Shown piece by piece: positions 9,303 to 18,881 of a DNA stretch of 64,000 bases. Every line of letters starts with the position of its first letter. Positions within the stretch are counted from its first letter, which is position 1. Both the position numbers and the translations under genes were made by a program. This stretch comes from Enterococcus termitis (lineage in GTDB: Bacteria > Bacillota > Bacilli > Lactobacillales > Enterococcaceae). The stretch is from the NCBI RefSeq assembly GCF_001730305.1, contig NZ_MIJY01000001.1, positions 62,001 to 126,000 on the forward strand, given 5' to 3'. The notes below the pieces were generated by a model. The model did no database searches, was not told where the DNA came from, and was given only the letters and a program-made list of their open reading frames with translations.

Positions 9303-9524
9303 TTTTATTCTCCTAAATCGATTATTCGTTACATGTATCAGTATAGAAAAATAAAACTACTTTGGCGTGGGATTTGCCGAACAAATACCTTACAAAAATG
9401 TACGTATATTGGTAAGACTAACATAAAAATAATTACCTTATACAAGCATTGAAATTGTCATGTATTTTCATTAAAATTATATTTAGTTAGTTATGCTTGG
9501 CAAAAAAAGAAAGAAGGTGTTGAA

Positions 9525-10004
9525 ATGATGAAGGATTTGTCTTGTACCTATCAAACTATTGGACCGGCGACAGGCAATCAAAGTGATCAGGAAAATATCA
9601 AGATCATGCAGTTATTTGTAGAAAATGGTCAAATCGCTATTGGAGAGAGGCAGTACCCAATTGTTTATGGTGATCTTTACTTTATTGATGCAAATCAATG
9701 CTATTCAATTATTGATACAGAAGATGAACTTGTCCAAAGTACAATAGAAGTCTCCGCTAAACAACTAAAAAAACTTGCTAAAGCACTAGATTTTGAAGCC
9801 GAATATGAGAAAATTTTTGAAAGAAAGGGCAGTTTTCACGTTGCATCACCTAGATATAAAGCAATCGATAAACGCTTTAAAGAAGCGGCTAGTGTGTGTA
9901 ATGATACTAAAGTCTTTGCTCGACCGCTGTTTTTTTCACGCGTGTTCGAATTATTAAACTATGCGTTGGTAACGATGGAAAAAGAAAATAGAAAAAATTT
10001 TTAG
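9525..10004 (+). CDS. Hypothetical protein resembling an AraC sensor domain without HTH
   Basis: A 159-residue protein of unknown function. The first ~85 residues look like a small beta-barrel of the AraC/cupin type (VENGQIAIGERQYPIVYGDLYFIDANQCYSI). The C-terminal part is helical (SAKQLKKLAKALDFEAEYEKIF and SRVFELLNYALVTMEKEN), as in the dimerisation region of AraC sensors. It then stops before any DNA-binding domain. AAAGAAGG precedes ATGATG; either ATG could start. It lies 81 bp before a MerR regulator, and the MerR promoter begins just after its stop codon. Assignment to the AraC sensor fold is inference. Confidence 0.6.
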   Translation: MMKDLSCTYQTIGPATGNQSDQENIKIMQLFVENGQIAIGERQYPIVYGDLYFIDANQCYSIIDTEDELVQSTIEVSAKQLKKLAKALDFEAEYEKIFERKGSFHVASPRYKAIDKRFKEAASVCNDTKVFARPLFFSRVFELLNYALVTMEKENRKNF

Positions 10005-10011
10005 ATTGCAG

Positions 10012-10042
10012 TTGACCTTCCCCTTACTGGAAGCTATATGCT
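10012..10042 (+). promoter_or_regulatory. MerR-type promoter/operator with 19-bp spacer
   Basis: The -35 box TTGACC (10012-10017) and -10 box TATGCT (10037-10042) are 19 bp apart. Between them is a dyad, CTTCC (10017-10021) and GGAAG (10029-10033). This is the overlong-spacer layout that MerR proteins activate by twisting DNA, and it closely resembles the CueR box. It lies directly before a merR-like gene, so autoregulation is likely. An overlapping TATATG at 10035 would give a 17-bp spacer. Confidence 0.7.
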
Positions 10043-10085
10043 AAGAGTGTCTCGAGGCACAGAATAAAAAAGCAGGAGGTAATGT

Positions 10086-10886
10086 ATGCTATCGATTGGT
10101 GATTTTTCAAAGGTTTCACAGGTTTCGCCGAAAACATTGCGTTATTACGACGAGATCGATCTATTAAAACCAAGCTATACTGATGTATCTAGTGGGTACC
10201 GCTATTATGATGTTAGCCAGCTGGAAACGATTTTGCTGATCAAACGACTAAAAGAATATACTTTTTCGTTAGAAGAAATCAACCAAGTATTGAAAAGCGA
10301 TCAAGATCAAGCACTGTTGCATCAAACAATTACGCAAAAGGAAAAAGAGATCACCGCAAAAATGCAGCATTACTCTTTATTGCTGAATCGTTTAGCTAAC
10401 GATTTAACCACACTAGAAAAGGGGAAAAAACTAATGTCTTATTTGAATGAAATCGAAGTGAAACTCACAGAAGTACCAGAAATGAATGTTCTTTCTATCA
10501 GAAAGCAAATGAATGTAAAAGAGACGGGAACACTTTTGGCTGAATTATTTAGTCGAGTGAATACAGGAAATTTCACCCCCTCCGGTCCGCCAATGACTGT
10601 CTATCATAGTCCAGATTTCGATCCAGAAAATACAGATATGGAAATTGCTGTTCCGGTTATAGAGCAGACAAAAGATACACAGATTAAGCCTTCATGCTTG
10701 TGTGCCTTTTCTACTTATGTCGGTCCCTATACTGGACTGGATTCGGCATACAGTAACTTAATAAAATGGATCGAAGAACAAGGCTATAAAATGGTCGGTG
10801 TCCCATTTGAAATTTATCAGACGGATCCAAATTCAACGCCACCTGAAAAAAATGTTGTGGATGTTTATTTTCCAGTAGAAGTCTGA
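10086..10886 (+). CDS. MerR-family regulator with GyrI-like effector-binding domain
   Basis: Transcriptional regulator, 266 residues. The N-terminal winged HTH is typical (MLSIGDFSKVSQVSPKTLRY, YDEIDLLKPS, GYRYYDVSQLETI; residues 1-70). A coiled-coil linker follows (~75-110, KEKEITAKMQHYSLLLNRLA). The C-terminal half (~115-266) has the GyrI/AraC effector-binding pattern, with VYHSPDFDPENTDMEIAVPV and a final NVVDVYFPV strand. BmrR/BltR relatives bind hydrophobic cations or drugs and switch on efflux genes. No efflux gene is adjacent here. AGGAGGT precedes the ATG at 10086, and a MerR-type promoter lies just upstream. Confidence 0.9.
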   Translation: MLSIGDFSKVSQVSPKTLRYYDEIDLLKPSYTDVSSGYRYYDVSQLETILLIKRLKEYTFSLEEINQVLKSDQDQALLHQTITQKEKEITAKMQHYSLLLNRLANDLTTLEKGKKLMSYLNEIEVKLTEVPEMNVLSIRKQMNVKETGTLLAELFSRVNTGNFTPSGPPMTVYHSPDFDPENTDMEIAVPVIEQTKDTQIKPSCLCAFSTYVGPYTGLDSAYSNLIKWIEEQGYKMVGVPFEIYQTDPNSTPPEKNVVDVYFPVEV

Positions 10887-10918
10887 TCCAGAAAGTAGTT
10901 GTTAGACTAATTTAAAAT

Positions 10919-10966
10919 AAGCTAAGATGTGATTGAGTATTTCCTCGTCACATCTTAGCTTTTTAT
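10919..10966. terminator. Bidirectional terminator between convergent genes
   Basis: A 14-bp stem (10919-10932 with 10948-10961) on AAGCTAAGATGTGA is followed by TTTTT. The leftward side is also A-rich on this strand. It serves the MerR gene and probably the opposing fusion gene. Confidence 0.75.
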
Positions 10967-10980
10967 GATGGACTAACGCG

Positions 10981-12309
10981 TCAGTTTTCGTTAAAAATAG
11001 CTTGAATCTCTTCCTTTTTTTGAACGATATATTCCAACATGTTTCGATTAGTTTGTGCCAATTGTTTAGTTGTGTCATCAGCGTTATCCTGATCACTAAA
11101 ATAAGCAACACAAATCAGTTGAATCGCACAAATAACATAAAATAGCGCCTTTTTTTCCTCAAGAGTCAAAGGATTTTCCTGATCATAACCTTGCAAAATT
11201 CCATTTAAGATCGGTAACCACTGTTCATACTGATCAGCTGACAAGCTGCTTAAAATACTTGTGGCACAATAACAAGGATCAAACAAACGAATAGTTTTTT
11301 CTGATAGATCAAAATCGATAAAGCCGCTGATTTTCTGATCTAAAAACAGAATATTGCTGAAATTAGGATCACGATGGATGATTTGGGTAGGCAATTCATC
11401 TTTCAATTGTGAAAAAGCAGTGAGGTAGCTATCAAAAAAGTCACTTGGTATAGCGAGTGCCCATTGTTCTACTTGTTTTTTTACTTTTGGAATAGCCCAT
11501 GATTTTAATTGCTCGAATAAATCTGAAGAGTCACATAGAATGTGTGTCTCTAGCTCTAAAAAAGCTTTATGAAGTTTTGCGATAGCTTGTCCATAAGAAA
11601 AAGCATATTGTTTAGAAGAGGCACCCAAAATTTCTGCAATCGACAAAGCAGTTCCTTCTACGCCTTTCTTTAAAATAAGCAAAGAATCTTCCTCAATAAA
11701 CGTTTGACCAGCTTTCGTAAGAATCGGGAGAGAAGAAGCAAGCTGCTGTTTTCCTAAAGCTTCTGCAATCGCTATATTTTTAAGTTCTCCATTTCTATCT
11801 TTTGTCTGATGCAAAAAGTATCTATCACCTATTTTCCAAACAGCCTTTGGATGATTGAGGCTGTTGCTCGTCGAGACATCTGTTATTGTCAAAGCAGGAT
11901 CAATAGCCCAATTTTTTAGGATTCTTCTGATTTCTTGTTTACTTAATCGCACAAATAGTACCTCCGGTATCTCTATTTTTTTGTTCTCATGTTTATAAAT
12001 TTCTAAGTATTTCCTTGGTGAGCAGCCATATTCTTTAACGAAAGCTTTATAAAATCCAGCATAGGTGTCAAAACCATATAGAGCGGCGGCTTCTAGCCAA
12101 GTCTTTCCATTATTGACCGTATGCAGTACTTGTTTTAAACGCCTTTCTAAAACATAAGCTGAAAAGGAACGGCCCATATGTGCTGAAAAAAGTCGATAAA
12201 AATAATAGACAGAATAACCAACTCTACTTGCTACTTCTTCTGCTGTAATAGTTGTGCTCAACTGATTTTCAATCTCGATCAGCAGTTGGCTCCACGTTTG
12301 AGGTTTCAT
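10981..12309 (-). CDS. AraC-type HTH fused to an aminoglycoside-phosphotransferase-like domain
   Basis: A 442-residue two-domain protein. Residues 1-~110 are an AraC/XylS double HTH (ITAEEVASRVGYSVYYFYRLF, then FDTYAGFYKAFVKEYGCSPRKYL). Residues ~135-440 are an APH/choline-kinase fold with a nucleotide-binding lobe and the catalytic HRDPNFSN (312-319), followed by the metal-binding DFD in GFIDFD (330-334). The catalytic Asp and Asn are intact, so small-molecule phosphotransfer is possible. The unusual order, DNA-binding first and kinase second, suggests a regulator that senses a kinase substrate, or a kinase directed to DNA; both are inference. AAAGGAGAA precedes the ATG. Confidence 0.85.
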   Translation of the reverse strand: MKPQTWSQLLIEIENQLSTTITAEEVASRVGYSVYYFYRLFSAHMGRSFSAYVLERRLKQVLHTVNNGKTWLEAAALYGFDTYAGFYKAFVKEYGCSPRKYLEIYKHENKKIEIPEVLFVRLSKQEIRRILKNWAIDPALTITDVSTSNSLNHPKAVWKIGDRYFLHQTKDRNGELKNIAIAEALGKQQLASSLPILTKAGQTFIEEDSLLILKKGVEGTALSIAEILGASSKQYAFSYGQAIAKLHKAFLELETHILCDSSDLFEQLKSWAIPKVKKQVEQWALAIPSDFFDSYLTAFSQLKDELPTQIIHRDPNFSNILFLDQKISGFIDFDLSEKTIRLFDPCYCATSILSSLSADQYEQWLPILNGILQGYDQENPLTLEEKKALFYVICAIQLICVAYFSDQDNADDTTKQLAQTNRNMLEYIVQKKEEIQAIFNEN

Positions 12310-12407
12310 AGAAGTTCTCCTTTATTACTGATGCCTACAGTATACTGGAAAATTCTTCCAAATAGCTTTCCTATTCTGCGAAACGAGGTTATTTTATAAA
12401 AAAACTA

Positions 12408-12436
12408 TTGACTAACTGTAATATTCGTGATAAATT
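12408..12436 (+). promoter_or_regulatory. Sigma-A promoter of the his operon
   Basis: TTGACT (12408-12413) and TAAATT (12431-12436) are separated by exactly 17 bp. Transcription would begin near 12443, giving a leader of ~340 nt that contains the T-box. Confidence 0.75.
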
Positions 12437-12442
12437 GTTTAG

Positions 12443-12750
12443 AAATAAATGAGAATAAAATGAAAAAACGATGATCAGATTAGTAAATGACTGTATTTGT
12501 TTAAGAGAGTTTCCGGTTGCTGCAAGGAAATAACGAATCTTCATTGAACACGCCTGTCAGTTGTCTTTCTGAACATAACTCATGAATTGCTTAACGGCTA
12601 TGAGTCAGTAGGAAAAAACGGTGAGCTCGTTATCGCTCTTTAGTTATCTAACTAACAGAGGTTTTTATCGTGAGGTAAAAACAAATCTGAGGTGGGACCA
12701 CGTGAAAATTTCTCGTCCTCTTGGCTTATTTGCCAAGGGGACGTTTTTTT
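12443..12750 (+). promoter_or_regulatory. Histidine T-box riboswitch leader
   Basis: Leader RNA that senses uncharged tRNA-His and controls hisZGDBHAFIE by antitermination. The T-box itself is GAGGTGGGACCACG at 12689-12702. Its variable base (UGGN) is G at 12696, which pairs with C73, the discriminator base specific to bacterial tRNA-His. A CAC His codon at 12549-12551, in GAACACGCC, is a good specifier candidate. An AGTA motif at 12482-12485 fits the Stem I loop E. The competing terminator is a 12-bp stem (12714-12725 with 12732-12743) and seven T. Confidence 0.92.
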
Positions 12751-12780
12751 ATTCATCAGAATTTTTAGGGAGGGAAAAAA

Positions 12781-13971
12781 ATGAAATGGAACCGCAGTTT
12801 ACCATCTGGCACGAAAGATAAGCTATTTCGTGAAGCGAATGGTGCCTATCAACTAGAGAAAAAAGTCAACGATGTGGTGAAAAAAAGAGGCTATCAACGT
12901 GTGGATACGCCGATGATTGAGTTTGAAGAAGTTTTTATTAATGAAGAGAACCGTTTGCAAGATTGTTATCGATTTTTCGACAAGAGTGGACGGCTTTTAG
13001 TTTTACGTCCGGATATGACGGTGCCGATCGGTCGAGTGATCGCTACAGCAGGGATTCAACCGCCATTAAAGCTATCGTATAGTGGAAAAATCTTTCGTGC
13101 AAATACAGAAATGCTGGGTGAACAAAATGAATTGACACAAGCGGGAATTGAATTGATTGGGTATTCTTCTTTGAAAGCGGAAATTGAATGTCTCACCTGT
13201 GCAGTTGCCATTTTAGAGACGTTGCAGATTCCCGATTTTCATATTGAATTAGGACATGCTCAAATTTTTCGTTTGATTGTCTCTACGTTAAGGTTGGATG
13301 CGAAAGAGAAAAGAGAGCTGCAAATACATGTTGAAAATAAAAATCTAACGGAGCTTGCTCGATTTACGGTGACGCACCCTAGTGTGTTTGATGAGTTTAT
13401 CTGTGCGATCCCGGAGTTATTCGGCGAGGCCAATGAGGTGTTAATGAGGGCACGGACATTACTACCGAAAGAATCGGACATTATGAGTGTGATCGAAGAG
13501 CTGGAGACCTTGGCAGGGATTATCAATACCCAATTTCCCAATCTATCACTGACAGTGGATTTGGGTCTGGTTGCTTTGATGGATTATTATACAGGGGTGC
13601 TGTTCAGCGGTTATGCAGATTTAGCAGCAGATATTTTCTTGCGAGGAGGTCGCTATGATCATTTAGCCGAGCAGTTTGGTGATGCAAAGATTCCCGCAGT
13701 TGGCTTTGGGATCAATCTCGATACATTAGTTGCCATTCAATATCAAACTGGAGATCTAGCTGTATTGCCTAAGCCAAAGACGTTGGTCCACAGTACAATT
13801 TCTTGGTTACCGCAAGCAGAGGCACTAGTTAAAGCACATCAAGACTATCAGTTATCATTATTCGATACATTAGAAGAAGCACTGTCTTATGGGAAGAAAT
13901 GGCAGTATGAGCAAGTGATCGAAGTAACTGAGGCGGGAAATCATACGATAAAGGTGGTGAGCGAATCATGA
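12781..13971 (+). CDS. hisZ: ATP phosphoribosyltransferase regulatory subunit (HisRS paralog)
   Basis: HisZ is a histidyl-tRNA-synthetase-like protein that binds and regulates the short form of HisG in the first step of histidine synthesis. The 396-residue product starts [10 protein letters not shown] and shows class II synthetase motifs: [26 protein letters not shown] and late [15 protein letters not shown] with AVGFGINLD. It lacks the C-terminal anticodon-binding domain of true HisRS. AGGGAGGG lies 6 bases before the ATG, after the T-box terminator. Its last four bases overlap hisG. As in other Firmicutes, a hisZ paired with a short hisG is expected. Confidence 0.95.
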   Translation: MKWNRSLPSGTKDKLFREANGAYQLEKKVNDVVKKRGYQRVDTPMIEFEEVFINEENRLQDCYRFFDKSGRLLVLRPDMTVPIGRVIATAGIQPPLKLSYSGKIFRANTEMLGEQNELTQAGIELIGYSSLKAEIECLTCAVAILETLQIPDFHIELGHAQIFRLIVSTLRLDAKEKRELQIHVENKNLTELARFTVTHPSVFDEFICAIPELFGEANEVLMRARTLLPKESDIMSVIEELETLAGIINTQFPNLSLTVDLGLVALMDYYTGVLFSGYADLAADIFLRGGRYDHLAEQFGDAKIPAVGFGINLDTLVAIQYQTGDLAVLPKPKTLVHSTISWLPQAEALVKAHQDYQLSLFDTLEEALSYGKKWQYEQVIEVTEAGNHTIKVVSES

Positions 13972-14603
13972 CTGAATTAACGATTGCATTGACCAAAGGC
14001 CGTTTGGAAAAACAAACATTAACATTATTTAAACAAGCTGGGATCGATACATCATTTATGGAAGATAAGCAGCGAAAATTGATTTTTGACAGTCCTGATC
14101 AACGCTTTACTTTTCTCTTAGTGAAAGCTGCTGATGTGACAACCTATGTTCGGCGGGGAGTCGCTGATGTGGGAATCGTGGGAAAAGACGTTTTGATGGA
14201 AAATCCTTATGGTTATTATGAGATGCTGGATCTAGCAATAGGCAAATGTAAATTTTCGGTAGCGTCTACTCCTAACTATCAGCCGGATGACTACAAAAGA
14301 AAACGAATCGCAACTAAATATCCAACCGTTGCGTCAGAGCATTTTCGCGCCAAAGGAGAAGATGTTGAAATCATAAAGATCGAAGGTTCTGTAGAAATCG
14401 CCCCTGTACTAGGTTTAGCCGATGCTATTGTAGACATTGTCGAAACAGGAACGACCTTAAAAGAAAATGGACTAGCAGTTTTCGAAGATATTTGTTCGGT
14501 TTCTGCTCGGGTCATCGTAAACAAAGCCAAACTAAAACGGAAACGTCAGGCTATTTTTCGACTATTTACTGAACTGAAATCTGTTATTGATGAGGAGGAA
14601 TGA
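13968..14603 (+). CDS. hisG: ATP phosphoribosyltransferase, short catalytic subunit
   Basis: Joins ATP and PRPP to phosphoribosyl-ATP, the committed step of histidine synthesis. At 211 residues it is the short form, lacking the C-terminal ACT-like regulatory domain, and so needs HisZ. Visible motifs are [12 protein letters not shown] at the N-terminus, the [15 protein letters not shown] segment and the PRPP-binding loop [20 protein letters not shown]. It overlaps hisZ by ATGA and hisD by ATGA, showing tight translational coupling. Confidence 0.96.
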   Translation: MTELTIALTKGRLEKQTLTLFKQAGIDTSFMEDKQRKLIFDSPDQRFTFLLVKAADVTTYVRRGVADVGIVGKDVLMENPYGYYEMLDLAIGKCKFSVASTPNYQPDDYKRKRIATKYPTVASEHFRAKGEDVEIIKIEGSVEIAPVLGLADAIVDIVETGTTLKENGLAVFEDICSVSARVIVNKAKLKRKRQAIFRLFTELKSVIDEEE

Positions 14604-15889
14604 GTAAGATAAAACGATTAACGGGAGATGCGTCAGATGTTTTAACTGCATTGCTTGCTGAACGAAAGCAAACGCAAGAAGAGACCAAAGAAATTGAAGA
14701 ACAGGTGAAACAGATCATTCAAACCGTTGAACAAAACGGTGATCAAGCTTTAAAAAACTATTCTAAACAGTTTGATCAGGTCGTATTAACCGATTTAGCC
14801 GTTTCAGAAGAAGAAATTGAACAAGGCTATCAACGTGTTGAACCTGAAGTGATCGCTAGCTTAATAGCAGCCAAAGAGAATATTATCAGCTATCATAAAA
14901 AACAAAAACAATATGATTTTTTTGATACAGAAAAAGCAGGGGTAATCAGAGGGCAGCTCGTGTTACCATTAGAACGAGTAGGTGTCTATGTGCCAGGTGG
15001 AACCGCAGCGTATCCCTCCTCTGTCTTAATGAATGTTCTACCGGCAAAAATTGCGGGAGTCAAAGAGATCATTATGGTCACACCGCCAACAACTTCGGGT
15101 ATACCGGATGTGATCTTAGCAGCAGCTAAAATTGCAGGTGTGGATAACATTTTTCAAATTGGCGGAGCGCAAGCCGTTGCAGCACTTGCGTATGGCACAG
15201 AAAGTATTCCTAAAGTGGACAAGATCGTTGGTCCAGGCAATGTTTATGTAGCAACAGCAAAAAAACAGGTATTTGGATTGGTCGGCATCGATATGATCGC
15301 AGGTCCTTCTGAAATAGGAATTATTGCAGACGACACTGCTAATCCGGTCTATGTTGCTGCGGATCTACTGTCTCAAGCAGAGCATGATACTTTAGCCAGA
15401 GCGATTTTAGTCACAAATTCCAAGAGGTTTGCTGATCAAGTTGAAAAGGAAATCGAGCAACAATTAAAGACGCTGCCAAGAAAGACCATCGCAGAAAAAG
15501 CAATCAGTGATCATGGAAGGATCATCATTGTACCGACATTGGAGGCAATGTTTACTGTCATGAATGAGATTGCTCCGGAACACTTAGAAGTACAACTTTC
15601 AGATCCAATGAGTTATTTGCATGAAATCAAGCATGCTGGATCGATTTTTCTAGGTGCATATGCTAGTGAACCAGTAGGGGATTATTTTTCAGGAACAAAT
15701 CATGTTTTACCAACAAGCGGAACGGCAAAATTTTACTCACCTTTGGGGGTGTATGATTTTGTGAAATATAGTCAAGTCACTTATTATACAAAAGAAGCCT
15801 TAGCGCAGGCGAAAGATGCGATTACTACTTTAGCTAGAAAAGAAGGCTTAGAGGCACATGCAAGAGCCATCGACTGCCGTTTTAATTAA
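14600..15889 (+). CDS. hisD: Histidinol dehydrogenase
   Basis: Zinc- and NAD-dependent enzyme that oxidises L-histidinol to histidine in two steps, the last of the pathway. The 429-residue length is normal. Family blocks seen are [20 protein letters not shown], the signature [19 protein letters not shown] with [22 protein letters not shown], the catalytic EHLEVQ and [20 protein letters not shown] near the C-terminus. The start overlaps hisG, with GAGGAGG inside the hisG 3' end. Confidence 0.97.
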   Translation: MSKIKRLTGDASDVLTALLAERKQTQEETKEIEEQVKQIIQTVEQNGDQALKNYSKQFDQVVLTDLAVSEEEIEQGYQRVEPEVIASLIAAKENIISYHKKQKQYDFFDTEKAGVIRGQLVLPLERVGVYVPGGTAAYPSSVLMNVLPAKIAGVKEIIMVTPPTTSGIPDVILAAAKIAGVDNIFQIGGAQAVAALAYGTESIPKVDKIVGPGNVYVATAKKQVFGLVGIDMIAGPSEIGIIADDTANPVYVAADLLSQAEHDTLARAILVTNSKRFADQVEKEIEQQLKTLPRKTIAEKAISDHGRIIIVPTLEAMFTVMNEIAPEHLEVQLSDPMSYLHEIKHAGSIFLGAYASEPVGDYFSGTNHVLPTSGTAKFYSPLGVYDFVKYSQVTYYTKEALAQAKDAITTLARKEGLEAHARAIDCRFN

Positions 15890-15907
15890 AAGTCAGGAGG
15901 AAATCAA

Positions 15908-16492
15908 ATGAGAGCAGCATCGCTAAAAAGAACCACCACAGAAACGACGATTGAATTAATTCTTGATTTAGACCAACAGGAGCCCGTAGAGATTCAAACA
16001 GGTGTGGGCTTTTTTGATCACATGTTGACATTATTTGCCCGTCACAGCCGTATCTCCTTAAAGGTGAAGGTAGATGGTGATTTAGAAGTAGATAGTCATC
16101 ACACAGTAGAAGATGTCGGCATCGTTTTAGGTCAATGTCTAAGAGAAGCATTAGGTGATAAGGCTGGGATCAACCGTTATGGTACAAGTTTTGTGCCGAT
16201 GGATGAAACGCTGGGAATGGCTTCCTTGGATTTGAGCGGTCGTTCCTATCTCGTGTTTGATGCTGTATTTGATAATCCTAAACTAGGGATGTTTGATACA
16301 GAATTGACAGAGGAATTTTTTCAGGCATTGGCTTTCAATACACAGATGAATCTTCATTTAAAAATTTTGCATGGAAAAAATAGCCATCATAAAATCGAAG
16401 CCCTCTTTAAAGCAACAGGACGGGCACTGAGAGAAGCAATCACAGTGAATCCTGCTATTCAAGGAGTCAATTCCACGAAAGGATTGTTATAG
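15908..16492 (+). CDS. hisB: Imidazoleglycerol-phosphate dehydratase
   Basis: Manganese enzyme that dehydrates imidazoleglycerol phosphate to imidazoleacetol phosphate. The 194-residue product is the monofunctional form. Metal-binding His-rich motifs are [23 protein letters not shown] and [16 protein letters not shown]. It has no N-terminal histidinol-phosphatase domain of the enterobacterial bifunctional HisB, so that activity must come from another gene. AGGAGG precedes the ATG; the stop abuts the start of hisH. Confidence 0.97.
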   Translation: MRAASLKRTTTETTIELILDLDQQEPVEIQTGVGFFDHMLTLFARHSRISLKVKVDGDLEVDSHHTVEDVGIVLGQCLREALGDKAGINRYGTSFVPMDETLGMASLDLSGRSYLVFDAVFDNPKLGMFDTELTEEFFQALAFNTQMNLHLKILHGKNSHHKIEALFKATGRALREAITVNPAIQGVNSTKGLL

Positions 16493-17119
16493 ATGATCAT
16501 TATTATTGATTATGACACCGGCAATACCAAAAATGTTCAAAAAGCTTTGGATTTTGTTGGTTTGGACAATAAAATTTCGGCAGAATCAGCTGATATTTTG
16601 ACAGCGGATGGACTGATATTACCAGGTGTGGGCGCTTTTTCGTTAGCGATGAACGAATTGAAAGCACGTGGATTAGTTGAGGTGATCCGTGAGGCAGCAC
16701 ACAAAGGAACACCGATTTTAGGTGTATGTTTAGGCATGCAACTATTACTGGAAGGAAGTATGGAAAATGGATTCACTGAAGGATTAGGATTGATCGAAGG
16801 AATCTGTGAAAAATTACCAGAAGATCCAGAGCTGCCTGTTCCTCACATGGGCTGGAACGAACTGATCGTTACAAAAGAAACGCCGTTGACAAAAGAAATC
16901 AATGGAAAATATGTTTATTTTGTTCATTCCTATTATGCCGATTGTGCCCCTGATGTGATCGATGCCTTGACACAGTATTCAATCAAAATTCCTGCGATGA
17001 TCTCTCAAGGAAGGATTTACGGTACACAATTTCATCCAGAAAAAAGTAGTGATGAAGGGTTAAAAATTTTAAGAGGGTTTAAGGAGGTCGTAGCAGATGT
17101 ACGTATTGCCGGCGATTGA
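16493..17119 (+). CDS. hisH: Imidazole glycerol phosphate synthase, glutaminase subunit
   Basis: Class I glutamine amidotransferase that supplies ammonia to HisF. The 208-residue product has the nucleophile elbow GVCLGMQLL (Cys79), the oxyanion region PGVGAF and the His/Glu of the triad in QFHPEKSS near residue 186. ATG directly follows the hisB stop. Its 3' end overlaps hisA by 23 bp. Works as a heterodimer with HisF encoded two genes downstream. Confidence 0.96.
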   Translation: MIIIIDYDTGNTKNVQKALDFVGLDNKISAESADILTADGLILPGVGAFSLAMNELKARGLVEVIREAAHKGTPILGVCLGMQLLLEGSMENGFTEGLGLIEGICEKLPEDPELPVPHMGWNELIVTKETPLTKEINGKYVYFVHSYYADCAPDVIDALTQYSIKIPAMISQGRIYGTQFHPEKSSDEGLKILRGFKEVVADVRIAGD

Positions 17120-17822
17120 TATTCGGGAAGGGAAGGCCGTTCGTTTGGTTCAGGGCGATTTTTCTCAGAAAACGATTGTTAATGAGGATCCGTTAGCACA
17201 AATCAAAGAATTCAAGCAAGCGGGAATTCAAATGGTTCATGTGGTCGATCTGGACGGAGCATTACTTGGAGAAACGACAAATGCTTTGCTAATTAAACAA
17301 ATGAAAGAAAAAACCAATGTAAAAATTGAAGTTGGTGGAGGAATTCGGACGCTGCAGCAAATTGATGCTTATGCTGCAATTGGGATCGATCGAATCATTA
17401 TCGGTTCAACCGCATTGACAGATCCCACGCTAGTCAAAGAAGCTGTTAGCAAATACGGCGATAAGATTGCTGTTGGCATCGATGCTAAAAATGAAAAGGT
17501 TGCAGTGCGGGGATGGCTGGATGTGAGTGAGACGGACTATTTGCAATTAGCTAAGGAAATGGCGGCAATTGGAGTGAAAACGATCATCTATACAGATATA
17601 AGCAAAGATGGGACCTTAACAGGACCAACCTATGAACACTATAAGCAATTAGCTAAAGCTGTACCAGAAATGAACATTATTGCTTCAGGAGGAGTCGCTA
17701 GTAAAAAAGATTTGTTTGATTTAGCGAAACTAAATCTTTATGGGGCGATTGTTGGGAAGGCGTTTTACAATGGTGCAATCACATTGATCGATATGCTGGA
17801 GGTAGAAAACAATGCTGACTAA
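17097..17822 (+). CDS. hisA: Phosphoribosylformimino-5-aminoimidazole carboxamide ribotide isomerase
   Basis: TIM-barrel enzyme that carries out the Amadori isomerisation of ProFAR to PRFAR. The 241-residue product starts [17 protein letters not shown], which contains the catalytic Asp; the second catalytic Asp lies in [12 protein letters not shown]. Phosphate-binding glycines are in EVGGGIRT and [15 protein letters not shown] lies inside the hisH 3' end, and the gene overlaps hisF by 11 bp. Confidence 0.96.
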   Translation: MYVLPAIDIREGKAVRLVQGDFSQKTIVNEDPLAQIKEFKQAGIQMVHVVDLDGALLGETTNALLIKQMKEKTNVKIEVGGGIRTLQQIDAYAAIGIDRIIIGSTALTDPTLVKEAVSKYGDKIAVGIDAKNEKVAVRGWLDVSETDYLQLAKEMAAIGVKTIIYTDISKDGTLTGPTYEHYKQLAKAVPEMNIIASGGVASKKDLFDLAKLNLYGAIVGKAFYNGAITLIDMLEVENNAD

Positions 17823-18567
17823 ACGAATTATTCCTTGCCTAGATGTTACGGATGGACGTGTCGTTAAAGGGGTAAACTTTGTAAATCTACAAGATGTGGG
17901 CGATCCAGTAGATATTGCCAGAGCATATAATGAACAAGGGGCTGATGAGTTAGTTTTTCTGGACATTACTGCTACAAGCGATGAACGTCAAACTATGGTA
18001 GATGTTGTGACTCGGACAGCAGCAGAAGTATTCATCCCATTAACGGTTGGGGGCGGTATCCGCTGTATCGATGATATGAGGAAGCTACTGCAAGCAGGAG
18101 CTGATAAAATTTCCCTTAATTCAGCCGCAATTAAACAGCCGGAACTGATTCAAGCAGGGGCAGAAAAATTTGGTTCTCAATGTATGGTTGTAGCAATTGA
18201 TGCGAAGCGCAGTGGGGATTCTTGGCACGTTTTTGTAAAAGGTGGCCGAGAAGACACAGGTCTGGATGCCATTGAATGGGCAAAGAAGGCTGTGTCTTTA
18301 GGCGCTGGTGAAATTTTACTAACGAGTATGGATGCCGACGGTACGAAAAATGGTTATGATCTTGAATTGAATCAAGCAGTTTGCGCAGCAGTCAATGTAC
18401 CAGTTATTGCATCAGGCGGCTGTGGAAGTGCGGATGATATTGTAGAAGTGTTTAATGAAACAGCTGTATCGGCCGCCTTAGCAGCAAGTATTTTCCATTA
18501 TGGCGAAGTAAAAATACCAATGTTAAAGACGATGCTAGCGGCTAAAGGAGTGGAGGTGCGACGATGA
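17812..18567 (+). CDS. hisF: Imidazole glycerol phosphate synthase, cyclase subunit
   Basis: TIM-barrel cyclase that converts PRFAR and ammonia to imidazoleglycerol phosphate and AICAR. The 251-residue product has the catalytic Asp in [15 protein letters not shown] and the second Asp in [15 protein letters not shown]. Phosphate-binding loops are VGGGIRC and IASGGCGS. It is the partner of HisH. ATGA overlap with hisI downstream. Confidence 0.97.
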   Translation: MLTKRIIPCLDVTDGRVVKGVNFVNLQDVGDPVDIARAYNEQGADELVFLDITATSDERQTMVDVVTRTAAEVFIPLTVGGGIRCIDDMRKLLQAGADKISLNSAAIKQPELIQAGAEKFGSQCMVVAIDAKRSGDSWHVFVKGGREDTGLDAIEWAKKAVSLGAGEILLTSMDADGTKNGYDLELNQAVCAAVNVPVIASGGCGSADDIVEVFNETAVSAALAASIFHYGEVKIPMLKTMLAAKGVEVRR

Positions 18568-18869
18568 AACCAGATTTTTCTAAAGGATTGTTACCAGCAA
18601 TTATTATAGAAGAAACAAGTAAAGAAGTGTTAATGCTGGCTTATATGAATGCAGAAAGTTATCAGAAAACACTTGAAACAGGTATGACATGGTTCTATTC
18701 TCGCTCTCGCCAAAAATTATGGAACAAAGGTGAGACTAGCGGTAATCAGCAAAAAGTAAAAGGGATAGTCACTGATTGTGATAGAGATACACTTTTGATT
18801 ACTGTCGAGCAGACAGGACCTGCGTGTCATACCGGTGCCCATAGTTGTTTTTATAATGTGATTATTTGA
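18564..18869 (+). CDS. hisI: Phosphoribosyl-AMP cyclohydrolase
   Basis: Zinc enzyme that opens the adenine ring of phosphoribosyl-AMP. The 101-residue protein is the single-domain form. Motifs are [36 protein letters not shown], the acidic metal site DCDRDTLL and the Cys-containing [12 protein letters not shown]. It is separate from hisE, unlike the fused HisIE of enterobacteria. The start overlaps the hisF stop. Confidence 0.96.
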   Translation: MKPDFSKGLLPAIIIEETSKEVLMLAYMNAESYQKTLETGMTWFYSRSRQKLWNKGETSGNQQKVKGIVTDCDRDTLLITVEQTGPACHTGAHSCFYNVII

Positions 18870-18881
18870 AAGGAGAACACA

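Noticed and set aside
9388-9416. CTTAC/GTAAG dyad between the TraX-like and cupin-like genes
   Set aside because: Only five bases pair and they are far apart; too weak to call an operator.
12621-12821. 66-codon open frame on + strand
   Set aside because: It lies in the T-box leader and runs through its terminator into hisZ in another frame.
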